DNA from: Bacteroidales bacterium
GTDB lineage: Bacteria > Bacteroidota > Bacteroidia > Bacteroidales > Muribaculaceae
Assembly (NCBI GenBank): GCA_900769345.1
Contig: CAAGGJ010000012.1
Location: 1 to 21,973 of the forward strand
Direction: 5' to 3'
DNA: 21,973 nucleotides
In this document: positions 16,501 to 21,973 of the stretch, piece by piece
Position numbering within the stretch: the stretch's first letter is position 1
Layout: each line of letters starts with the position of its first letter
Program-made: the position numbers and the translations under genes
The notes under the pieces: model-generated
Told to the model about the DNA's origin: nothing
The model's database searches: none
What the model saw: the letters and a program-made list of their open reading frames with translations, nothing else

Positions 16501-16755
16501 GTAACCAATATACTTTACTACCACTTCATAAGGACCGCCTACACGCATACCATTGATGGCAAACATACCTTTCTCGTTCGACACTGCTGTGTAACGAGTT
16601 CCGGAAGGCGTGTGAACAGCTTCAACTACTGCACCAATTAATTCCTCACCATTTGCAATAACCTTACCGGCCATGCTCGATGTGGTCAACTGTGCCATTG
16701 CCGATGATACGGTAAATACCATCATTGCAATCAGAAACTTAATTTTCTTAACCAT
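13501..16755 (-). CDS. Oar-like TonB-dependent outer membrane receptor
   Basis: A 1084-residue outer membrane protein. A signal peptide ends near residue 21 (SSAMA). Next is a carboxypeptidase-regulatory-like domain (about 28-110), a linker, a plug domain (about 117-240, with SVSRSITDYTRLSPYGGNG and FTVDGANFNNNFG), and a long beta-barrel ending in the C-terminal strand ASIGVKYIFN. The order and the GGGVNAITMSGTNTFKGAAY segment are typical of Oar/OmpA-related TonB receptors, not of SusC, and no SusD gene follows. The barrel should move a substrate into the periplasm using TonB energy; the substrate is unknown. The next gene, 23 bp away, encodes a BACON/OB-fold lipoprotein that may act as its surface lid or ligand binder. 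The predicted leader is unusually long. Confidence 0.9.
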   Translation of the reverse strand: MVKKIKFLIAMMVFTVSSAMAQLTTSSMAGKVIANGEELIGAVVEAVHTPSGTRYTAVSNEKGMFAINGMRVGGPYEVVVKYIGYETKTFTGVTLELGETYNLNASMSEDAVQLADVVVTAQATKFTTEKTGASTNITNRQITAMPSVSRSITDYTRLSPYGGNGMTFGGADGRTANFTVDGANFNNNFGLSGNLPGGGNPISIEAIEEMQVVISPYDVRQTNFIGGGVNAITMSGTNTFKGAAYIYHRNENMRGDAIDGEQISGARAKDRKTTYGFKLGGPIIKDKLFFFVNGEMDKTPTIANRWRASENGVADADNYISRATVADLQKVSDHLKSKYGYDTGSFSNFPADESNYKLLARLDWNINDMHKVALRYNYTKNRAWNAPNASSMDGGTRMSGGRTSQYSMSYANSMYAMDNLVHSFSLDLNSRFSDKISNQLLATYSKLDDVRASESDDFPFIDILKDNQNYIAAGYELFTYNNAVHNTIWNIKDDVTAYLGAHKVTGGILFEHQMADNQYMRNGTGYYRYTSLDEFLSGAAPEVVCLTYGYNGETSPAARVSFNKMSLYGQDEWNISDNFKLTYGLRLDSWFYNNGDLMTNKKIYDLTYMVDGEERHIDTGKWPGSKVSVSPRIGFNWDVFGDKSFKVRGGTGLFTGRLPLVFFTNMPTNSGMVQYQAQINAKNAAAKGFTMDEFAGGVLRRTELLDKLAQLGYPMTIDPTQGSIPSSISAVDPDFKMPQVWKSSLAFDYSVPVSFPLSVTVEGIVNKTVNAASIRDWSMKDAGGFARFNGVDNRPIYPTNFRQGTKAFILENTSRGYGWSASATINARPAEWLSVMAAYTHTVSKEVTSLPGSAAESAFTYVPTVQGPNNIHLHNGVNVTPDRFVASVTAHDKGNNHYSLIYETWRGGYNYSFMTTNDMNGDGYNYDAIYIPTDAQVEKGEFRFVSEDDKTRFMDYVHGNSYLKNHQGEYAEGYSLYSPWVHRIDFSYKHDFKFNVGNTKHTIQVGFDVKNLLNFFNSSWGVSKYLNPAIGSDARILKYEGVDAEGYATFSTPASISKDTQTFVLNHAIGQCWYASIGVKYIFN

Positions 16756-17045
16756 AATCTGAGATAAAATTAATAAAATATGTTTATTTCTAAATATTTC
16801 CCTATTTTTATTGTCTAACCCTATTTTGCGATGCAGTCAATATTCCGTTAGTCATAAAAAATCAAAGCCATACCGCACTTTCCGCGCAATATGACCCATA
16901 CGATGTAGATTGGGGTAATATACAAAACAACATCACACCATTTTGCCAGGCATGATCCTCAAAAAGCGTTTTATTTATCACCAAATTCATTATTTATAAT
17001 AAAATAGTCAGCGCCGCAATCACACGGCTTGTTGATTATTCGGGT

Positions 17046-17054
17046 GCAAATTTA
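17046..17054 (-). promoter_or_regulatory. possible -7 box for the TonB receptor operon
   Basis: TAAATTTGC on the minus strand is an exact TAnnTTTGC match. There is no TTG at the normal distance upstream, so it may be an alternative-sigma or activator-dependent promoter, or a chance match. Confidence 0.4.
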
Positions 17055-17273
17055 GTAATTTTTTACTATTCACGCCTAATATTTTGCAAAATTTTATATT
17101 ACAATTCTGTAAATATTGCAGTTTTAACATTTCCCTTTCTCTTCAACTCCTTATTTTTCACCCTGATTATTAAAATATTACACCACTTTGCCACTTCACC
17201 ATGCCATACTCGACAAGGCTCTACCCTCTCGGCATTGCCTTATCACTTCTCCGTTCTGAGTCCAAACGCTTGT

Positions 17274-17314
17274 AAAAAGCACATCCCCGTGGCTTACAGG
17301 CTACGGGGATGTGC
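17274..17314 (-). terminator. Rho-independent terminator of the fucosidase gene
   Basis: On the minus strand GCACATCCCCGT (17314-17303) pairs with ACGGGGATGTGC (17290-17279) around a 12-nt loop, followed by TTTTT (17278-17274). It lies about 35 bp beyond the GH29 stop codon. Confidence 0.92.
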
Positions 17315-17349
17315 GTGTTTGAATCCGTTTTAGCATAAAAACGAATGTG

Positions 17350-18663
17350 TTATTTCGTCTGAAGTTCCACTACATAGTCGATTCCTTCTGGCACTTCGGG
17401 GAGTGTGAGTACCACACCTTCGGCTGTCTTGGTCACGCCCACGCGCTTGCCATCGGCAAATGTGGCGGCCTTCACCACCTTGCATTGTAGCGGCAAATAC
17501 AGCTCACGACGGTCGTAATTCAAGATGTGAACAAACAATTTGTCGTCGCGGCGTGTGGTAGCGCCCCACTCTTGCACGGGCACGTCGCCTGCCTCGGTGC
17601 CGCGGATGGTGCTGCCGTAGACTTGCATCCACTCGCCCATCTCTTTAAGGCGTTGCACTGCAGTGGCGGGTAATTCGCCATTGGGTTGCGGACCTATGTT
17701 CATCAATAGGTTGGCTCCCTTGCCTGCTGTGTTAACAAGGTAATGCACAAGCTGCTTTGTGGTCTTATAGTTTTGGTCTTGAACCTTATAGCCCCACATT
17801 CCGTTCATGGTTTCGCAAGTTTCGAGTGGAAGGCGGCTTATTTCGGCTGCCTTGTCCACAAATCCTGCCTTGTTTTCGCCGGGTAGGTCGCGCTCGAATA
17901 TCTGTATGTCTTCGCCGGGATTTGGCGACATGTGGTGGTTGTTGCCCACCAGGCATGCCGGTTGCAAGCGGTGGATAAGCGCGTATTGCTCATCGAGTTC
18001 CCAGTCGAACGGTGTAGCATCGGAATCATGATCCCACCAGCCATCGAACCAGATGGCGCCGATTTTGCCGTAATTGGTGAGCAATTCGGTGAGCTGGGCA
18101 TTCATGAAGCGATAATAGCTTGGCCAATCGGCTTTCTTGGGGTCTTTGCCGCATTTTGTACCTGTGCGGCCCATTGGATAGTCTTCGCGAGCCCAGTCGA
18201 GATGACTATAGTATAGGTGCAGGCGAATGCCTTGGCGCTGGCACTCCTCGGCAAGTTCGGCTATTACGTCGCGCTTAAATGGAGTAGCATCAACGATGTT
18301 GTAATCCCATTGCTTGGTAGCCCACATCGAGAATCCCTCGTGATGGCGTGTGGTGATGGTGATGTAACCTGCGCCCGATGCCTTGATGGCTGCCACCCAC
18401 TCGCGGGCATTGAATCGCGCCGGATAGAAGCCCGATGCTGCCTTGCTGTATTCCTCGAATGGAATTCCGGCGTTCTGCATATACCACTCGCCTTGGGCAA
18501 ATGTAGAATATAAGCCCCAGTGCAAGAATATTCCGAAGCGCATATCGGCAAATTCTTTTCTCGACTCCAGATTCTCGGCAGTAGGCGTGTAGGTGTTCTG
18601 CGCCTTGAGCGCCGACACTGCTACGGCTGCCATAGCTGCCAATAATACGATTTTTTTAGTCAT
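17350..18663 (-). CDS. secreted alpha-L-fucosidase, GH29
   Basis: A 437-residue exported glycoside hydrolase that removes terminal alpha-L-fucose, probably from host mucin, milk or plant glycans. A signal peptide precedes cleavage near Ala21 (SALKA). The catalytic barrel begins with RFGIFLHWGLYS (42-53), continues with TTRHHEGFSMW (104-114), and has the family nucleophile Asp207 in GAIWFDGWW. A C-terminal beta-sandwich follows (about 345-437). The length fits a compact bacterial GH29 enzyme. It is a single gene with its own strong terminator, with no transporter in the same operon. Linkage specificity cannot be read from sequence. Confidence 0.93.
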   Translation of the reverse strand: MTKKIVLLAAMAAVAVSALKAQNTYTPTAENLESRKEFADMRFGIFLHWGLYSTFAQGEWYMQNAGIPFEEYSKAASGFYPARFNAREWVAAIKASGAGYITITTRHHEGFSMWATKQWDYNIVDATPFKRDVIAELAEECQRQGIRLHLYYSHLDWAREDYPMGRTGTKCGKDPKKADWPSYYRFMNAQLTELLTNYGKIGAIWFDGWWDHDSDATPFDWELDEQYALIHRLQPACLVGNNHHMSPNPGEDIQIFERDLPGENKAGFVDKAAEISRLPLETCETMNGMWGYKVQDQNYKTTKQLVHYLVNTAGKGANLLMNIGPQPNGELPATAVQRLKEMGEWMQVYGSTIRGTEAGDVPVQEWGATTRRDDKLFVHILNYDRRELYLPLQCKVVKAATFADGKRVGVTKTAEGVVLTLPEVPEGIDYVVELQTK

Positions 18664-18726
18664 AATAATGGTGTAGTTTTTTAGTATTGTATGGTTTAAT
18701 TATTTTGGCTATCTCTGTTAGCTGTC

Positions 18727-18735
18727 TCAAAGTTA
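18727..18735 (-). promoter_or_regulatory. possible -7 box for the fucosidase gene
   Basis: TAACTTTGA on the minus strand matches TAnnTTTGC except for the last base. It lies about 65 nt before the GH29 start. The -33 element is not evident. Confidence 0.35.
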
Positions 18736-18861
18736 GCAATTTTCTTTCATTGACGCCGATATTTTCACTCAAAAAACCATTTTTTAGCCGCAATTCAAGC
18801 CGAAGCGAAGATTTCTCGTCTGTTTAACTCTTCTATGTTACATCTATGCCAAGCCAAGACA

Positions 18862-19956
18862 TCATCGCTTAGCATATCCGGCTATTCGCAATACGAAATC
18901 AAACAAATTATCAGTGCACATCGCTTTATCCTTCTCCATCATAAGATTCTTTTTGATATTCGGAGCTTTACGATTGAGCGAAGGAGAAACATATACCATA
19001 AAAGGTATCTGCTTGCAATGTTCTATCGACTTTATATCCTTGCGAGCATGGCCAGAAAAATCGTCATCAGTGTCGAATACATCTATTGAATGGTCTGGGA
19101 AATATATGATTATTGCGTCGTCTTCCTTATGTGAGTTAATTATTTCTCCTACCACATAATCATTGAACAAAGTAGCATTATCATAGTCGGCAAGCACTTG
19201 ACGTTGATTTTCCGGTCTGTTTTCATAGTCTTTGGCTGTAAAATGCTTAAATGACTTCGGAAATCTCTTTTCAAACATTTCATGCTGCCCCATAAAATGA
19301 TAGAAAATAAGACACTTGTTGTGTGCCGTAGTAGCAGTATCTGTATCGATAGTGAGCAAATAATCATCATACTTGCCCTCACCATTGCATGGATTAAAAT
19401 AAGATTTTTCGCAAAGTCGAGAATATCCACTTGCAAGGTTGTCAAACATTCCCTTTGCGTTTTGATTAGAAATCCACATAGTGTAATATCCGGCTTTACT
19501 CATCGCTTCGATAATTGTTGTAGAGTCGTACCACTTGGAATCTTTATCTTTACAATCCTTTTTATACTCATTCAAAATGTATTTAAACGCATCAGTTGTG
19601 AATGTGGATGGAGATGTTACGTTTTCAAAAATCACTAAAGAAGAATCGGATTGCAGCTTTTCCAGACATGGGTTTGTTGGCATATCATATCCATAAAGCG
19701 AACTATGAGTTTTTGAGAATGACTCACCCAAAAGAATAACTACTTTAGCGGGATGCACGCTGTCTATTTCGCATATTTCGGGATTTGTTTTATGAATACT
19801 CAAATCTATAACTTCATCTGCTTTAAAAACCCAATGAGTGCCATGGTCGAACTCCTCCGATATCATCTTATTGTTTCTGCATAGCGCAAGAAATGACAAA
19901 ATAAGGATGAATATTGCGAACGGCGGCGCGTATGTATGTATGTATGTATGTATGTA
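18862..19956 (-). pseudogene. catalytic half of a frameshifted phosphoethanolamine transferase-like gene
   Basis: This open frame (365 codons to the TGA at 18862-18864) begins just inside the tetranucleotide tract. It starts with a transmembrane helix (APPFAIFILILSFLALC), then the soluble sulfatase-fold domain of EptA/CptA-like transferases, which add phosphoethanolamine to lipid A or other surface glycans. Motifs in order: ILLGESFSKTHSSLYGYD (nucleophile region, with Ser after GE where the EptA family has Thr), FYHFMGQHEMFEKRFP, YDNATLFNDYV, and metal-binding YFPDHS with a later GHAR. It has no good start of its own: TTG 19899 lies inside the helix, and ATG 19866 would give a domain without membrane anchor or export signal. 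It is therefore the out-of-frame continuation of the gene half upstream. It looks A+T-rich relative to flanking genes. Confidence 0.85.
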
Positions 19957-20408
19957 TCAGCGCTTCTGCTTACAATTTTATCAAGCTTCATAACAGCCCA
20001 AACTATAACGCCAAAAAGGAGAGCAAACAACAACTCCTTTATGCCAATATAGGTTTGTAAAAACTCCTTTGATTCTTCAAAATTTGTTTCTCTTACAATT
20101 GATACTATATCGGGTGTTATGGCTGAATTAAAAGTTCTTATGCAAAAAATATTTGCAATAAAGTATATCGAAAATACAATGGCAAAAAATGGTTTAAGTA
20201 TTCCGGCAAATCGCTTAAATGTTGCAACTATTAACGATATCAAATACGCAAAAACATAGTACATCATTGCTAAATATGCACTATATGCATAACATCCTGA
20301 TTTTAGCTGACCCCACATCGTTCCACTTGAATACAATACACAAATAAGAATAGTAAATATCAAGCAATTAGTGTAGGGATATAATAACCAATCTTTGATT
20401 TTTCGCAT
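19863..20408 (-). pseudogene. membrane half of a frameshifted phosphoethanolamine transferase-like gene
   Basis: From ATG 20408 (MRKIKDWLLYPYTN) the frame gives 181 residues with four transmembrane helices: LIFTILICVLYSS, YLAMMYYVFAYLISLIVATF, PFFAIVFSIYFIANIFCI and LLFALLFGVIVWAVMKL. It then enters the repeat (TYIHTYIHT) and runs into an unrelated tail ending at TGA 19863-19865. The fifth helix and the whole catalytic domain are intact but in another frame. The five-helix plus periplasmic-domain plan is that of EptA-type transferases. An earlier in-frame ATG exists at 20462, but the later one begins a more typical N-terminus. Adding one repeat unit or losing two would fuse both halves into one protein of 516 or 512 residues. 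Confidence 0.82.
19930..19957 (-). repeat. tetranucleotide tract (GTAT x7; ATAC x7 on coding strand)
   Basis: Seven uninterrupted copies, 28 bp, inside the transferase gene at the junction of its two frames. The repeat has no stop codon in any coding-strand frame (it reads Ile-His-Thr-Tyr in all three). The upstream frame needs a change of +4 or -8 bp to match the downstream one, i.e. 8 or 5 copies. The encoded stretch falls in the loop between the fourth and fifth helices, predicted to be cytoplasmic, where length change should be tolerated. Confidence 0.95.
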
Positions 20409-20506
20409 AGTAAAAATTTTTCGTTTTTTATTGTTATTTTCAGCAACAAATTCTATTAACACTCTCGGTATTTTATTTATTGTCTGCTAAAATTTCTTTT
20501 CCGACT

Positions 20507-20515
20507 GCAAAGTTA
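20507..20515 (-). promoter_or_regulatory. predicted -7 box for the phase-variable transferase gene
   Basis: TAACTTTGC on the minus strand is an exact TAnnTTTGC match. It lies about 100 nt before ATG 20408 and after the end of the MATE gene. A TTG upstream is only 13 nt away, shorter than normal, so the -33 element is uncertain. Confidence 0.5.
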
Positions 20516-20596
20516 CAGTATTATTTTTCAATTTTATAATACTACAATTCAAAACAACAATATGTGCAATGAATTTACGCTCGACATAATGTTGTT

Positions 20597-21898
20597 TTAC
20601 CTGCGGCGCATGTAGAGCCAGGTCTGCACGGCGCTGCGCATGGCGAGATAGGTGATAAATGCCGTCCAAAGGCGATAATTGCCTTCGGGATAGGGCGATG
20701 CGAAGCATATCACGAAGAATGTGGCACTCGCTGCCACTATGGTGAGCAGCATGCCGCGGGTGCGGGTCTGCCCTATAAACACGCCGTCCCACACAAATGC
20801 CGCCATCGATGCGAGTGGTATAGCTACACACCACAGGCGATAGCTCACCGCAGCGCTTACCACATCGGCATCGGAGGTGAGTAGCGAAAATATCACTTCG
20901 GGGAGTCCGCCGTAGGCTATGCAGTAAACCGCCATCACAGCTGATCCCCACACAAACAGGCGTTTAACGGTGCGACGCAGTTGCTCGCGGTCGTTGGCGC
21001 CTTCGTAGCGACCCACAAGGGCTTCGCCGGCAAAGGCTATGCCATCCATCGAGTAGGAGAAGAGTATGAAGAGTTGCATTATCAGCGAATTGACCGCCAA
21101 GGTGAGGTTGCCGCTGCGTGCACCAACCGAGATAAAGGCGAGCGTGACGAGCATCAGGCAGAAACTGCGCACAAATATGTCGGCATTCACGCTCATAAAA
21201 CCGCGCATATTGCCGCCGCGAAGCACTTGGCGCAAATCGATGGCGCGCAGACTGGCGCCGTGCTTGCTGTGCAGCAGATATGCGCTATAAGCAAGTGCCA
21301 CATATTCAGCCACAAGCGTACCGGTGGCGATGCCCATAAAACCCATTCGCAGCACAAACACTGCCACAAGGCTGGCTATCACATTCACCACATCCACGCA
21401 TATGCTTATACGCATGGCGCTCTGCGAATCTTGCATTCCTAAGAACCACCCTTTTATAGCCATCATCGCCAATATGGCGGGCGCACCCCACACCACCACA
21501 AAAAAGTAGCGTTGCGCCAGGTGCAGCACTTCGCTCGATGGCGATATCACTCTCAAGGCCAACCATTGAAGGGGATATTGAAGCACTATGATGGCAAGGG
21601 CTATGGCTGTGGCGAGCACACACGCACGCATCAGCACACTCATTGCCCCGGCTGTGTCGCCGCGTCCGTAGGCTTGGGCTGTAAGGCCTGATGTGCCCAT
21701 TCGCAGAAATCCGAAGTTCCAATACACGAGGTTGAACATAGTGGCGCCCACCGACATAGCACCTATAAAGGCTGCATCGCCCAGATGCCCGGCTATCGAC
21801 ATATCGATAAGTCCGAGCAGCGGCACGGTGATGTTTGCCACCACGGCGGGCAGCGCTATTCGCAATATTTCGCGGTCGATTGGTTTCATAATTGCCAC
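20597..21898 (-). CDS. MATE family efflux transporter
   Basis: A 433-residue multi-pass membrane protein with about 12 hydrophobic segments in two similar halves, as in MATE/DinF-type sodium- or proton-coupled exporters of drugs and cationic metabolites. Recognisable parts are REILRIALPAVVANITVPLL with LIDMSIAGHLG at the N-terminus and the QAYGRGD loop between helices of the first half. The length fits the family. Start may be ATG 21898 or the in-frame ATG at 21889 (MKPIDREI); both come shortly after the end of another gene (stop at 21922), suggesting a shared operon. The substrate is unknown. It ends 188 bp before the start of the transferase gene downstream. Confidence 0.92.
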   Translation of the reverse strand: MAIMKPIDREILRIALPAVVANITVPLLGLIDMSIAGHLGDAAFIGAMSVGATMFNLVYWNFGFLRMGTSGLTAQAYGRGDTAGAMSVLMRACVLATAIALAIIVLQYPLQWLALRVISPSSEVLHLAQRYFFVVVWGAPAILAMMAIKGWFLGMQDSQSAMRISICVDVVNVIASLVAVFVLRMGFMGIATGTLVAEYVALAYSAYLLHSKHGASLRAIDLRQVLRGGNMRGFMSVNADIFVRSFCLMLVTLAFISVGARSGNLTLAVNSLIMQLFILFSYSMDGIAFAGEALVGRYEGANDREQLRRTVKRLFVWGSAVMAVYCIAYGGLPEVIFSLLTSDADVVSAAVSYRLWCVAIPLASMAAFVWDGVFIGQTRTRGMLLTIVAASATFFVICFASPYPEGNYRLWTAFITYLAMRSAVQTWLYMRRR

Positions 21899-21921
21899 AC
21901 TCGGGTGGTGAGAAGTGCTAT

Positions 21922-21973
21922 CTATTTATGTTTCTTTACTTTATCGGGGTTTTTGGCAATATATTCAGCCCAC
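21922..21973 (-). CDS. 3' end of a gene running in from the right edge (partial)
   Basis: On the minus strand an open frame enters from the edge and reads WAEYIAKNPDKVKKHK before TAG at 21924-21922. The lysine-rich, charged C-terminus is typical of a real protein tail. It ends 23 bp before the MATE start, consistent with co-transcription. Too short to identify a family; a chance frame cannot be ruled out. Confidence 0.45.
   Translation of the reverse strand, partial: WAEYIAKNPDKVKKHK

Larger units (their letters stand above)
16756..17340. other. long gene-free region upstream of the TonB receptor
   Basis: About 585 bp with no credible gene on either strand. From the TonB gene outward it holds two direct CCCTATTTT copies (16800-16808 and 16819-16827, starts 19 bp apart), a mixed-composition stretch to about 17040, a perfect -7 box at 17046-17054, an A+T-rich tract, and the terminator of the fucosidase gene at 17274-17314. 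If the promoter call is right, the receptor mRNA has a leader of about 280 nt. Confidence 0.55.

Noticed and set aside
19930..19957. Frameshift explained away as a sequencing error
   Set aside because: Not fully excluded, but a stutter of a whole 4-bp unit in a 28-bp tract is itself what slippage produces, and the two halves are otherwise undamaged. Read-level counting would decide.

Overview
The window looks like a chromosomal stretch of a gut-type Bacteroidales bacterium; Muribaculaceae is my guess, not something the sequence proves. Evidence: several upstream regions carry the Bacteroidetes promoter -7 box (TAnnTTTGC); lipoproteins have short lipoboxes, one followed by the acidic residues of a surface-export signal; and there is an Oar-like TonB-dependent receptor, a DUF4838 protein, a GH29 fucosidase, a DUF5009 membrane protein and a fused gamma-alpha 2-oxoacid:ferredoxin oxidoreductase. 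No rRNA, tRNA, CRISPR array or insertion sequence is visible.

Layout. 1-131: 3' end of an unrecognised gene, then a hairpin. 405-2248: two-gene ABC export operon (ATPase overlapping an FtsX/MacB-type permease). 2338-3216: RsiV-like (DUF3298) lipoprotein behind a textbook promoter. 3327-4562: DUF5009 multi-pass protein. 4606-5970 (minus): AAA_14/DUF4143 ATPase, with an array of four 15-bp identical cores at exact 33-bp spacing just upstream of its predicted promoter. 6384-8570 (minus): secreted DUF4838 glycan-active protein. 8871-11743: korA-korB, closed by a strong terminator. 11957-16755 (minus): Oar-like TonB-dependent receptor followed by a BACON/OB-fold surface lipoprotein, with a long leader. 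17350-18663 (minus): secreted GH29 alpha-L-fucosidase. 18862-20408 (minus): a phosphoethanolamine-transferase-like gene split by a frameshift exactly at a 7-copy GTAT/ATAC tetranucleotide tract. 20597-21898 (minus): MATE efflux protein, preceded by the end of another gene at the right edge.

How it fits together. Most genes serve the cell envelope and nutrient capture: secreted glycosidases, a TonB receptor with a surface lipoprotein, an RsiV-like lipoprotein, an acyltransferase-like membrane protein, a surface-modifying transferase, and exporters. KorAB is central anaerobic metabolism. The two strongest unusual signals are (1) the tetranucleotide tract, whose 7 copies leave the transferase out of frame while 5 or 8 copies would restore one 512- or 516-residue protein, i.e. 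a likely slipped-strand phase-variation switch caught OFF; and (2) the 33-bp-phased repeat array next to the AAA_14 ATPase promoter. Both lie in or beside genes that look more A+T-rich than their neighbours, which may point to acquisition by transfer.
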